Made by a program: the position numbers and the translations under genes
From: Pyrrhoderma lamaoense
Lineage: Eukaryota > Basidiomycota > Agaricomycetes > Hymenochaetales > Hymenochaetaceae
Length of the DNA stretch: 64,000 nt
Reading direction: 5' to 3'
Assembly: GCA_002794735.1 (NCBI GenBank)
Contig: NBAZ01000001.1
Span: forward strand, 3,534,001-3,598,000
Shown: one piece after another, positions 48,525 to 60,701 of the stretch
Position numbering within the stretch: the stretch's first letter is position 1
Layout of the letters: each line of letters begins with the position of its first letter
The notes under the pieces: model-generated
What the model was told of the DNA's origin: nothing
The model's input: the letters and a program-made list of their open reading frames with translations, nothing else
Databases searched by the model: none

Positions 48525-51500
48525 ATGTCAAGCACCGATCCCATTGGAAATATTGGCAAGTCCCAAGATGCATTTTTGAAAGTCAGCTCTTTCGATTCTT
48601 TACGCCTTTATTATCTCAAGAAGCTTACCCACTCTCTACTTCTAGCTAAAAGCTATATGTGTACCTCTACTTTCTCTGTCACGGGTGAATCATAAAGAAA
48701 TTCCAAAAATTCTCTCTCTCCTGCGCGACCTTGCCACACTACTAGATCAACTGAAAAAGGAATGTACTTGGCTCAAACCCAACCTCCTATCATATGTCTT
48801 GTTTCCACTTTCTACTATTCTATCCAGGAATGACGTATCGAACATACCTGATCAAGTCCTTGAAGGTATATTAATAGTTTTAGAGCACCTTTTTAGTTGG
48901 TGGTGGTGGACCTGTGATGTCGCAATTTGGGAGCAAATGCTAATGCTTGCCGGATCGATCATTGGTGGACTCGATCTGAAAGGGAAAAATAGGGAACGAG
49001 ACGATGAAACCAAAACCGCAGCTGTCAAAGTCATCATTTGTCTTCTTAAATCCCGTTCCTCAGACGACAGCTTAATCATGAATGCCGAAGAGATGTTAAA
49101 AAAGCCTTAGACGCGAAGGTCCGCATGGACCTGCTCCAGTCTCATGCACAAAAACCTAAATTGGTACCGGTGTTAGGGCAAATTTTCAATTCGCTTTTGC
49201 TCCTAGCTACCTCGGAGCATCTTCCTCTTCAACTCTATTCGCTTGAAGCAGCTGAGATAATTACTCTACTATATGTACCAGACGGGGTCATCCCTTCAAT
49301 TCTACCTGGCATAGTCAGTGCTAGTACTCGTATAGCTATTGGAAGAGCATCCAATGTGACGAAGGGGAAAGGTTGGGTAAATGGATCTGTGGTATCTGCT
49401 GCTCTACGTCTACTGGATGTAGGGATCGTGCGTGCAATTGGTGATGGTCCTTGTAAGGATGCAGGACTCGTGAAAGAACTGAATGACTTAGAAGATTTGA
49501 CGGAGCTCATGAGCAAAGATGCCGCAGTATCTTCGTCTTCTCAACCTGAACCCTCAAAGAAGTCTTACGAAACCATCCGCACACCTTCTTGGCTTAGAGC
49601 AACATCATCGCAGATACATATTGCCTTAAAAGCACTATCATGCCTTCTTTCGCACCCCACACCTAGTTCGCTTATTGGACTTTCTTCTTTGTCCAGCTCC
49701 CTTCTCTCCAATGCGCGACTCACACTACCTGATTCATCTGCTCTCTTAATATCATACCTCCTCTCCTTGTCAGTGCACAAATTTCCATCAGTTTCTGATC
49801 ATTCACGGAAGGCCCTTCAGGTACTTCTGAATCCTTCGGCGAGGGCATCAATAACACTGCGACAAACGTTATACCATCATATTGCTGATTGTCTTACTAG
49901 TCTTCCTTTCGCAATATCCTCCCGTTCAGACGCGAAGATCATACATCTATCAAAGCAAATCGAAGCTTCATGTTCCCTTCCCAACGCCAATGTAGGTGTT
50001 GGTCGCCTATTGGGTCCTACTGGGCACATCGAAAAATGGGGCTTCCGATTACTTGCTGTTCTGAGCTTCGCTGAGCCAACGAGTATCTACAGTAATGGAA
50101 ATATCAATTTACTCCTCGAAAACGGACCTACAGATCAAATCGTGTTTCCCTCAATAATACTTAGAGACGTGGGAACTAGAGAACCTCATGATTCATTGGA
50201 ACAAATGCTTCGGAAGATGGGACACGCGGGTGGAGAAACGTGTCTCTTTGCTGTAGAGTGGTTTGTACGCACTGGAATAACGGATCGTAGGTCTTCAAGT
50301 TCTGTTGCGGCACTATGGTGTGCATGTAGAATACTAGAAGGTTCCATTGGTATTTGCCTAGGCAATACGGGAGATGTGGATAGAAACAGCAATTATCAGA
50401 GTATGAGCAAGCGATTTGAAAAGCTTGCACGCTGGATGGCAAGCGCCATATCTGAATTATGGGATAAGAGGGAAGAGAATAGTGTAGAAGCCGCATCAAC
50501 GGCTCCCCAAAAAGAAGATTTCGAAGATTTGCCCGTTATCGAATTTACCAAAGGCCTCACTCCGCTACAAACGCGGTTTGATCTCTTATCTGCTTCTGAA
50601 AAGCTACCGCTCAAACAAGAATATCAATGTGATTTGCATACATGTTTTTCCTTACAGTTACTAGCAGTTTGTGCGGAAGTTTTGCGTTCAAGATTTACAC
50701 CTCTTCTTATGTATGCTCTTTACCCTGTGCTCCACTCACTTGTCCAACCTTCTGTTTATGTGAATGGTAGTGCTTTCGCTAGTTTACAACACATGACGCG
50801 CTCTCTCGGATTCGCTTCTCCTGGAAACCTACTTCTAGCCAACTTTGATTACGCTCTTGACGGTGCTGCAAGAAGATTGACGCGTCGGAATCTTGACGTT
50901 GACGCAGCACATGTACTCTCCTTGCTAGTTCGTCTTGTGGGACGTGATATAGTATCTCGCGCGAGTGATGTAGTGGAAGAATGTTTCAACCGGTTGGACG
51001 ACTTCCATGGTTATACCATTGTAGTAGAAGGTCTAGTTGAAGTGCTCCATGAGGTTGTCACTGTTATTGCAGACATAGAAGAGCCACTTCTAGACGAATA
51101 TAAAAATACCTCTGATGAGGAAAAGCTTATTACAGATAGACAACATTTTGAAAACTTCTTAGATTGGCTTACACACCGAAATGACCCGTCGTCTCAAATG
51201 AAAGAAGCTGATGAAATAGGCCCCTCACCAAGGAAGGCATTTGGAGACGATGAGGATCCTGAGGGCGATAAAAAGGGAACAAGTAGACATGATCAATCAA
51301 GTACCTTAGATGATCCACCTCCGACACCAACGCAAGCTTTAGTCTCGCAAATTGTCACAAGATCGATTACATTGCTAATACATGGGTCTATTCTCGTACG
51401 GGTTCGTATACTGACTCTCCTCTCCAATGCTGTACCTACACTACCGGCTAGCGCTCTCCTTCCATCCGTACACCGTGCTTGGCCCTTTATCCTCAATCGC

Positions 51501-52037
51501 CTTGGTGATTCGCAAACTGCGGTTGTAGCCGCCACCGCCTCGTTAATAGCTGCACTTGCAAGTGCGCACGGAAGCTTCATGACTCAACGTATCTGGGATG
51601 ATGTTTGGCCTCGGTTCAAGCTAATGCTATCAAACCTTGACGCTGCAGATGGCAAGAGTGCTTTGGCTCGTCGTTCTACGAATATGGGTGTGGGAACGGA
51701 ATCTGCTTATACTCACTCTCATCGCCTGTATCGTGCGATGGTACAGGCCATGACGAGTGCGATTCGTGGAGGTGTTCAAATACAAGACAGACGAATATGG
51801 GATGTTCTTGTCTCATTCCGCCGCTTCCTATCAAGGGAAGCACATAGTGAATTACAGGCCGCAGCGCGTGAGTTGTACATCGCGATCAGAGAAAAAAACG
51901 AAGACACTGTTTGGTTGGTACTTACTTCAAGTGCAGAGGTACCTGGCGTACCCCATTTAAAACATCTTGTTCAAAAGAGGTGGGATATCAAGGATAATGT
52001 CACGCTCATCATACAAAATATATCTAATCCAAAGTAG
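48525..52037 (+). CDS. TTI1: TELO2-interacting protein 1, HEAT-repeat PIKK chaperone
   Basis: TTT complex scaffold (Tel2-Tti1-Tti2) that works with Hsp90 to stabilise PIK-related kinases such as TOR, ATM/Tel1 and ATR. A first exon 48525-48581 (MSSTDPIGNIGKSQDAFLK) joins across a 64-nt intron to LKAICVPLLSLSRVNHKEIP. Then come NLLSYVLFPLSTILSRND and long alpha-helical HEAT-like repeats over about 1,150 residues. The C-terminal third (VHRAWPFILNRLGDSQTAVV, IWDVLVSFRRFLSREAHSEL) matches the TTI1 C-terminal region. Near 49103 one A in a run seems missing: with it, MLKK continues to ALDAKVRMDLLQSH; as given there is a stop. After 49125 a 970-codon frame is uninterrupted. An acidic low-complexity loop lies at 51190-51320. 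Confidence 0.85.
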
Positions 52038-52152
52038 AAATGTATTTGTGCATGTATGTTAGTATTGTACAACATGGAGTTGCGTAGACCAATTGGAAAT
52101 CTGTACTAATGTTAAATGAAATATACAAACAAATATAGAAGTTGAATGGGTA

Positions 52153-53672
52153 TCATCTTGATGGAGAGTACTGCCTGAGTTTGACTCCCGCCAGCTCGAA
52201 GACACGTGCAGAGGAAGCATCCCTAGGGTTGAAGCTTGTCAATATCTTAAGAACGTGAGAATGCTGAACTACCAACATTTTATAACTATAGTTATATACA
52301 ACTTCTGTTACTCCATTCTGAACAATTTTGATCGTGCACTTCAAACAAGGACAACTGATACAAACGGGAATTAGAACGGGGATCCTATTTCAGCCTGATC
52401 TAGTGTTTGACTTACGTGTTGCAATAAATAATAGCTCCTTTTCCTACTCTTTCTCTCCCTGCCTCTAATAGGGCATTCTCTTCGGCGTGTATACACAAAC
52501 ACTCATCAAAACCGTCCGCTGATCCAGGATCACCTTCGTTACACCTTCTACAGCCACCTTCATTACAATTGGGCACGCCTCGTGGTGTTCCGTTGTATCT
52601 GAGCGATAATATTTAGTCCACTAATTCCACTGATGAGACTGTGAACAGAAAATTTTATCAACATACCCTGTGGCGATGATAGTGTGATCCCGAACGAGTA
52701 TGGCACCAACACGGCGCTTCATGCAATTTGAGCGATGAGAGGCCAGTGACGCAAGTTTCTAGTATTATAACTCTGTTTCAGTAATCTTATTCTGAATATG
52801 ATGCCATCGTTAATCACCATGAAATATGAGTCCCAACACGGTCGAAGCCGGTCTGGATTCAAAAGGTCGAGTTCCTCAAGGTGCGCCCGGAGCTCTTTTA
52901 CTGATTCAAATGAATTAATGATATTCACATGGCATAGATGGTGACTAGCAAAAATATATGCTGAAGTGACATGGTCAGAGTCGGGTCCGAAATTCACGCT
53001 ATCATCCTCCGCGATGAATTGTTCCAAAGTAAGGTTGGGAAAACTCCGTCTCGATGGAGATAACGAGCGGTTATTGAAAAATGAAAACTTGCTCGGTGGA
53101 GCAGGTGATTGAGTATGCTTCTGGTATCGAGAAAACCGTATTAGTGTTGGAGCATCAATAGAAACGAGGAGGACGAATGGACGTTTTAAGAACGGCTCAA
53201 GAACAGCACGTGTAGTTATGTCTTCCGTTACGAAGTTTTCTCTCCAGTTTCGAGTTATATGATCAAGCAAACGGGTAGGATCAGTGAACCCGATTGATCC
53301 ATCAATCTCCGTCGCCGTGTCCGGATCCGAATCAGTAAGATGGGGAGCTGCACTAGAAGTTGTTGATATGTATGACAATGCCGAGTCTGGCCTTTCTATT
53401 GGATCTGGACGTTTATCATGAGCATCTCTATGATCCGTTGAACCAACTTCTGGGCCGTTTTCTACTTCTGATATCTCGACCCTATTCTGTACTAAATCAA
53501 TCAGTGAAACGAGCTTCATATATAATTACGAGTCACGGACTTTAAAGGGATTGCTCTCCTTAGACTTATTGCTGAGGACTAGCCTAACATGAGTAAACCC
53601 CTTCTCTTGAAGTAAGTATTTCTTGACCGCAGATTTTCCGGCTGCTCTTGTTCCTATCACTATGATGAACAT
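52153..53672 (-). CDS. DCD1: Deoxycytidylate (dCMP) deaminase with P-loop N-terminal domain
   Basis: Makes dUMP from dCMP, feeding thymidylate synthesis. The C-terminal zinc deaminase domain shows RRVGAILVRDHTIIATGYNG, TPRGVPNCNEGGCRRC, CLCIHAEENALLEAG (zinc His and catalytic Glu) and CPCLKCTIKI (two zinc Cys). The N-terminal two thirds start MFIIVIGTRAAGKSAVKKYL (ATG 53672), a Walker A-like GTRAAGKS as in fungal Dcd1 proteins, and continue through a Ser/Asp/Pro-rich linker. Introns lie near 53503-53548 (GTGACT donor), 52750-52815, 52600-52665 and 52345-52420. The stop is at 52153-52155. No frame breaks seen. Confidence 0.92.
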
Positions 53673-54403
53673 GGAAGTTCTTGCACAATTCCAAGGCAAA
53701 TTTTTCTTCCAGGAGCTCCTTCAAAAGATTCTTGAAAGTAGATCTAGCACATAAAGATGGGTACGTTTGCTAGAGACTGGCCTCAAACGTACCAGGCATA
53801 CAGCTTAAGTTTGCTTCATGCTCGCCAATGTAAGGCGTGAGAAACAGTGACATAATAAAACGAGCAATATTGGCGTCCAGTAATTATTATAGTAATTTAT
53901 AGCATCACTAATAATGTCGCGTTTTTATTTTATTTTAAATACATGCATATAAAGCACTGTACGCCCATTCACGGTTTCTTTGGAATATTTAAAATTATTA
54001 TCGTGCTCATGTGCAATAAGTTTAAGCACTTTAGCGGTGTAGACCTTATATGCGAGGCATGTCTTTCTGTGAACCACGGTAAGTCGGATCGCTCGCGGCG
54101 TAGGCACGTTCTGCGCCAATCTGCGGCTTGGGTTGTTCCGACATTGGATAAAATGAAGGAGTAGAATTGAAGAAGACGTATAGGTAAAAGCATAAGGAAA
54201 TTGGTGCTAGCAACGAGAAGACGGTTTTTAGAGGATAGCTTAGTATTAAATATACGCGCTTTACTTTTAGCAGTCGCTTAGCTTTTTTCCCTTATTCCTC
54301 CACCATTGCCGACGAGTCCTGATCCTCCAATACTGTCCCAGACCCTAATCATATTGATTAAGTACTATAAGATTCTGTAAAGCGCAGTAAGCTGAAGACG
54401 AGC
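53673..54403. other. Divergent intergenic, DCD1 / BEM46-like
   Basis: The promoter region for both neighbours. It may hold an upstream exon of the hydrolase, whose N-terminus as proposed lacks the usual membrane anchor. Confidence 0.4.
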
Positions 54404-56014
54404 ATGGCTATAAGCCTGCCTGAATTTGGTGTGTGACGACAAACCTAGCAACCAATTCATTCAACGAATTCATACTAATTTCTTTTTTCAGCTACTTTAT
54501 TTCTTCGTCATGGAGCGAACGTTATTTTATATCCCGGTGCATTCGAGCCACATCCTAGAAGTAGGCATTGATGCTCCAGAATTCCCTTCTGATTGAGGTG
54601 ATTAACTATATATAGCATTGCATGCACCTTCTAAGTGGGGTTTGCACTACGAAGATCTAATTCTCACGACGGAAGATAAGGTGAAGATACATGCTTATCT
54701 CCTCCAGACAGAAAGTAACAAACAAAATCTATGCTCCCCTAAACTATGTGTGAGAGCGAAGATACATCTCAAAATGTTCGTCTTTTAGTGCTCGCTGTAT
54801 ATATCTGGCTAGTATTATATATGGGCTGCTAACTTGATGATTATCTTGATAGTTAAATGCTTGCTAAATTGTTACGAAGGGAAATCTCCGACCAGTGATC
54901 ATAATGTTTCACGGAAATTGTGATAACATTGGCTTTACTGTACCTCTTGCGATGAAATTTTTGAGGGAAATGCACTGTAATGTCCTGATGCTCTCTCCAC
55001 GTGGGCAAGTATCATGTGTATTCATTCCTATATTCTACTCATACTTGGTGTCTTTCAGTTACGGAAGATCAGAGGGGAAACCTTCCACAAGAGGTGTTTA
55101 ATCTTATTTTTTTTCTCTGTTAGGACCCCAATTTTTCTAATTGACTAAATACCAGGTTTCAGACGAGATGCTGATGTATGAGTAGTTCTAAGTGAATAAT
55201 GATATATTTCATTCTCAACATTGTTGGTTTATGAAAAGGCCGCGCTGGATTATATCTTGTCGCACCCTGAATTATCAAAGTCGCAAATCGTGAGTAACTG
55301 GCGGTTCCATACTCCAATTCAAAGTACTTCATCGAGGATATGATAGATTCTATATGGGCAGTCTATGGGAGGAGCTATGGCGATTGACTTGGCTGGTCGA
55401 AAATCTGAAAAAGTGTGTCAAGCAAGCTCTATGACATTTCAATTACTAACTCTACAGTCAGATTACCGCACTCATTATTGAGAATACATTCACTTCAATA
55501 GTAATTTGTCGATTTCATTTGTCCATGTCCATATTCTCAACAAAACATCACATTTAGCGGCGACTTATACCAGATGTCATGCCATTCTGCTCACCATTAG
55601 CACCGTTTTTTCGACAATGGAACTCTAAAAGAACTCTAGAAAAATTACCGTTTTCTGTTTCAATTCTGATGCTTAGCGGGGAGAAAGACGAGGTTATACC
55701 CTCTGCTCATATGCACCAATTGTGGAAGGCCGCTCATGGTCCCCGAAGATGTTCCTCTTGGTTATCTAAATTGAAGATTGTATACCGCAAAGAACCTGTA
55801 GATGAAAAACCTTCATCTACAATCCCGGATTCTGAGACTTCCGAACGAAATAGCGAATTCAAGTCTTTTCAAAATGGGAAACATAGTAAGTGATTAGAAG
55901 TTTTTTGTCTAAATCTGAGTTAATTGGGAAGTGTCTACAATAGATAACACCTGTGACACTACAGGATATTGGCAAGCCATACAAGAGTTTCTCAAAACGT
56001 TACCTTCCCGTTGA
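54404..56014 (+). CDS. BEM46-like alpha/beta hydrolase (ABHD13/ABHD17 type)
   Basis: Serine hydrolase fold: IIMFHGNCDNIGFTVPLAMK (oxyanion HG), LYGQSMGGAMAIDLA-type nucleophile elbow read across the intron near 55345 (GQSMGG), IIENTFTSI, and LMLSGEKDEVIPSAHMHQLW (acid Asp). It ends YWQAIQEFLKTLPSR at 56014. Upstream exons encode LRHGANVILYPGAFEPHP and WGLHYEDLILTTEDKVKIHA, typical of BEM46. The proposed start (MAISLPEF at 54404) lacks the N-terminal membrane helix usual for the family, so a first exon may lie further left. At least eight small introns. BEM46 proteins act at the cell periphery or ER; the substrate is unknown. Confidence 0.85.
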
Positions 56015-56137
56015 TGAATTCACGTCCCTAATGTGTATAACTTACGACGATATATACCTCTTTTTTCTATACTATCAGCCGCATTCTTTTTTATGAGTTG
56101 AATTGTTTTATAGTCACTTGTAATATTAATACGAAGG

Positions 56138-57374
56138 CTAATTAATCAATACTTTGTTCACCCCAATTCTTGCTTTACGCTTTAGCTTTGCGTCAGCACG
56201 TCCCTTTACTCTAAGCATTTTAGCTGCGCGCATATCTTTGGGTGCCGTCGTATTCAATTGTTTGATATGTGTTAATTCCAATTTTCCGACACTCTCTTTA
56301 GCTTTACTCAGAACAGACTCCGCATTTTTCGGTGGTTCACGGAGGTTTCCCTCCAGTCCTACAAGCCAGGGTGCGATAGCGGTAGGAATAGACTCCAAAA
56401 AAGATGATAGTTGTGTATCCTTAGAAAATGTACCCTGTGAATAGTTTTAAAAAAACCATACTACTGAATGGTTTGTGATGTCTTACATCAAGAGCAACGA
56501 TTGCCACTCGGCGTAAACCAAGCGCTTGAGAAAGCGTATTCTCGGCGCCTTTGGGTAGCGTAACAAGCTTTACACGGTGATTTTCTGCACCTTGAGGAGC
56601 ACTGTTGCAAGCCGCGACAAGGTGAGGTACATGAGATACAAGTAACGGTGGATCGATATCTGAGCGACAGACAAGAACTACCCTGACAGGTAAATCAGAT
56701 AAATGTGATAAACTTTGTGCGTTTTCTGCTGCAGCAGATTTGCACTAGAAGGTCTCGTCAGCAGTAGCATCAGAAGTACTTTATTAAGGTGGCCTACAGG
56801 TGGATCTTCTTGCTGAGCATCAGTCTTTTCATTCTCGCCCGCTTTGAGACGCTTTTTACTATTTTCTTTGGGGGTTGACAGAGACTGGCGTAACATCCGA
56901 CACTGACATTCTAACTGCTTCGTGACCGAGTTAATACCAATAGTGATATGTTTTCAACACGTCTGGTTCTTGCCCATACGTATCCACAGATGAACCAATG
57001 ATCCCATTGGGTTCACCCTGATCAATGTCCATATCACCTTTAGAAGCTGCCTTTGCCTTCCCCTTTTTCTCTTTCCGACGCCTCTTCACAGCGCAAGCAT
57101 GGCGGCGTAAATTGAATTCAGCAACTCCTGAGACAAGCTCAACAAAACGGGCCAAGATAGCATTCTGCACATTGAGCGGAATCACTGGCCTATTTCTCTT
57201 ATTCAATCACCTTTTGCTGAGGGTTTAGATTGGCTTACCACTTCACGTCAAATGGGTTATCAAGAACACTCTTGAAAACAGGTCGGCTTTCCCCTTTTCC
57301 TTTGCTTTTCGATTATTTGAGTTTCCATGGATACGCGCAGTTTGGTCTTTATTTTTCGCCTGTTTGAGAGCCAT
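56138..57374 (-). CDS. POP3: RNase P/MRP subunit Pop3-like
   Basis: Component of RNase P and RNase MRP, which process tRNA and rRNA precursors. Family core: RPVFKSVLDNPFDVKW, then VIPLNVQNAILARFVELVSG, ITIGINSVTKQLE, HLNKVLLMLLLTR, RVVLVCRSDIDPPLLVSHVP, LVTLPKGAENTLSQALGLRR, VAIVALDG and a basic C-terminal tail ending GVNKVLIN. The N-terminus (MALKQAKNKDQ, ATG at 57374) is Lys-rich. As given, the frame breaks near 57285 and near 56740 (a missing base at each, the second in an A run), and near 56950 (one extra base in an A run, or two missing). Homology passes through all three. An intron lies near 57187-57240 and another near 56435-56490. Confidence 0.8.
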
Positions 57375-59154
57375 AAACCCTGGTGCTGAGTGGCTAAGAT
57401 GGACAAATGCAATTGACGAATGATCATCAGGAGACGCGCCTTACTCTCTGGCGGCACATCATTTACTCAGAATTCCCCGAAAATAAAATTCTCTCCACTG
57501 CTGTGCATCCTTCAAATTGCTCATTGATTTTGTATGTTGTATGATATGAATTGTATATAAATTTACGGCCAAGAATCTGGGGGTAGGATGGAAGCTATTG
57601 TCTCCGCTAATGCTCATCTCGGAAGTAACTATCTCTAATTCAGCCAGCAGTTACTTCTATCGCCTTTGCCCAAAGCTATCCGTGATGTATCGCTTCCTCT
57701 TTTAATCAGCATAAAGACTTTAAGTTATTTTAGGTTTTGTGACATTTTTCATGATCGAGCGGTGTCTACGCCACAGTAATGTTTTGCGATTCAAATTGAA
57801 AGCTACAATTTGAAACTAGTATATCTACATTCATAAGTATATACCGCCTTTTACACTGTTAATAATTTACATCATAGTGAACCTGGATTCTCAATCCACA
57901 ACGCTTTGAATTTCAATCAATAGTTGAAAGTGTTGTATCCTAGCACCTGTCAACGAACAAGGGAGAAATCTCAGCTTTACTACACAATTCAGTAGATCTT
58001 TTCCTTATATCAAAGTATTCTATACACTCGGGTGTCGTCCACATGAACATGAAGAGGTCGAAGCTGTATTATTTGAAATAACACCAAGAGGTGAAAGATT
58101 AAGTACTTATCTACTAAATAATGACCCGTCTCTAGCGATCGAGCTTCCTAAACTGTATATTACTATTACTATGAAAATGTCTTATCGATTTTCGGAGCAG
58201 AATCGTAGTTAATGCTTATCAATTGAGTAAGCTTTCAAGCGGGAAAGTGTAGTTGATACAGCGTATAATGAGAATTGTCCTCAGACCGCATGGTATTTTT
58301 TCAAGTACCTCTATATGTGGATATCCCATTACCTCGGCAAAATGCGAACAAACAGTTATGGAGATTCTGTGCGGTAATAATTAGACGCCTAATACCGACG
58401 GTATGGGCGCTTAAGGGCAAGCACGGACTACTATCTTCATTGGCACTGAATCGGATGACAATGTGTTTCTTTATATCATACAAAGAAGTCAAATGACTCA
58501 ATTTCTGTCAATTACCGGATTACATAAGCACTACCTTTGTTGTTTCAAAGTGGATTAGTCTGCACTTTACTTCCAAATTGATCATGTATCCAACTTAGGT
58601 GGGTGTTATATTTCGTTTCAGGCGAATCAAACATATATCCTATGTGTATAAAATTAATGTTATCCTATACTCAGACGTGTATGTAAAGGTCAGTCTCCGG
58701 AACATCGGTGGGGCCATTACAAAGGCGAGGCCTCAATGTAGGTATTCGACAGAATCGATTCTATAGCCTTTATTCTATAGATGAGTTAAAATTTTTTAAA
58801 ATGCCTTTGTTTCAAGCATATCAGCAATTAGTATTGATTCTACTGGACACATATAGCTAACCCTTAGGCTATTCCCTAAATAGAATCAGTATATTTCTTT
58901 TACTAGAATATTTTACGAGTCTATGTGACTCAAGTAATTGCACAGTATACCAAGTTTTTCATTTACAGGAATATCTTTAGCCGACTCATATCCATTCATT
59001 CTCTTTTCAGCTACTAGTAGAGGCGAGCTTCGAACGATGTAGTAAACATCTCGCCGTGACCTCCGTGGGGTATAAAAAGCTGGAATCGACCATTTGGGTC
59101 AACATCAAGTTATTCCAAACTTCCCCACTAAAGTACATACTCCTCTCATCGAAC
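57375..59154. other. Long AT-rich intergenic region
   Basis: 1.8 kb between two divergent genes. It holds the promoter of the acetyltransferase gene on the right. Frames near 58275-58500 on both strands look like chance. I see no gene, repeat or RNA that I can support. Confidence 0.45.
59071..59078 (+). promoter_or_regulatory. TATA box of the acetyltransferase gene
   Basis: TATAAAAA lies 84 bp upstream of the ATG at 59155 and supports that start over earlier non-ATG frames. Confidence 0.5.
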
Positions 59155-60297
59155 ATGCCCGCAAGGATTGAAGAAATTCATGCAACTCTATACAGATCCC
59201 CACTAGGTCTCCCAGCTGATGCTATCACCTCTATGAAGGGGGATCCACGAAGTAATCTTGTATTAGCAAAACTCGAGAAATATAGGTCTGGGAAAGATGA
59301 AGCCAAGGAAGATGATTTCTGGATAGTCTGCACTACAGCACGTAGAACATCTCGCGGAACACTTGAACACTCTATCGACTTCATTGTATCCTGCACATAT
59401 GGAGTTGTAGGCAAATATCCTTTGTTTATATACTCTAAAAAGCACGAAGAAGATCTCAATGAGGACTATGTCGACCTTAGAATGAGGAGATTGGTTCTCG
59501 AGCTTCTAAGAACAACTTCTACTAGGCGTATTTACTCAGTTTTTGCAAACGAAATCGTCTCACGCTATTTCTCAAAACACTGGACCCAACAAACGGGTAT
59601 CCAAGCTCTCATTGAACCATACTACCACGCATGGTTCTCATATTGCTCGAGAGATACGATAAAACAAGCTCCAAAACCACGACGGAATTATGAGACCAGA
59701 ATGAGGCTCGCAGTCGACGCGGATGTGCACCAAGTTGCGGATCTGTGCTATGGTTTTGCAAGAGACTCGGTGAGCCCTCCCGGTCATATGATTGCGTACC
59801 CGAACTGAGAATAATTTTAACTTTAAGCCACCGTTTGAGCTGACACGTGACGGATCACTAGAAGAGGCACAAACGCTGGTCGGTGCGAAGCAGGTCTGGG
59901 TGCTCGAAGTGTACAATAACCATAGCTGGTCTATATCCTGCATTGTTTGCCTTACGCGAAGTAGCGAGACCGTTGCTGCGATAACGAAGGTATACACTCA
60001 TCCTTACTGGAGGCAGAAAGGTTTTGCGCATCAGCTTGTTAACTATGTGACGAGAAAGTAAGTATATAACTACTCTAAGCATAGTAATTTGTAGACTAAA
60101 ATATAAATCCCAGCTTGTTATTGAAGGAAAACAAAAAATTCGTTGTTCTTTATGTTGGATTAGAGAACCCGGCAGCATTTGTTTACGATCGGGTGGGCTT
60201 CACAGGTCTAAATGCTCAGGAAGGACCCAGGGAGCTAGTAGAGCGATGGCTTGAAATAGGGTTCGATCGCTCCAAAGTTGATCTTGGGCAATGGTAG
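59155..60297 (+). CDS. GNAT-family N-acetyltransferase
   Basis: Exons 59155-59769, 59828-60057 and 60114-60297 join in frame. The N-terminal part (MPARIEEIHATLYRSPLGL and on) has no motif I know. The C-terminal GNAT fold is clear: MRLAVDADVHQVADLCYGF (start of fold), ETVAAITKVYTHPYWRQKGF (motif A with the acetyl-CoA pyrophosphate loop), AHQLVNYV, FVVLYVGLENPAAFVYDRVG (motif B, with the common N-x-x-A-x-x-x-Y pattern). It ends KVDLGQW. It is most like a loosely defined group of fungal acetyltransferases; the acceptor is unknown. No frame breaks seen. Confidence 0.88.
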
Positions 60298-60701
60298 TTT
60301 CTACATTTGGGGTACCACACACAACGCACCTTTTTCTTTTGATTTCTTAATGGACTATCTATGATAGCTTATCTTATTTAGTGTTATAGCTTCATCCACC
60401 TACACAATGACTTTTATATACCTTCAATTTTGTTTTATGATATCTACTACTGTATACTGATCTTTGAATAGTTCTGAAGGGCAAATAATTATCTTTTTCT
60501 GATATCGTTTCCACTAACTTCGAAGCGGATTAATTATGATTACATAATACAAAGCTAGTCAGTTCCGTATTTTATCCAATTTTAGAAAGACACGTTCATG
60601 GACCAATTACAGTTGGCGTCGGCATTAGAGGTTGCAAACGCCAATAGCTCATTGTCATTATTACTCTTACCGCCACCCGGTTACAAATAGTCCCCTCGTA
60701 T
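60298..60701. other. Intergenic, acetyltransferase to F-box gene
   Basis: AT-rich 400 bp. No feature supported. Confidence 0.35.

Noticed and set aside
57640..59040. Search for a CRISPR array, tRNA, rRNA or transposon ends in the long gap
   Set aside because: I saw no regular repeats, cloverleaf-like sequence, terminal inverted repeats or transposase motifs.
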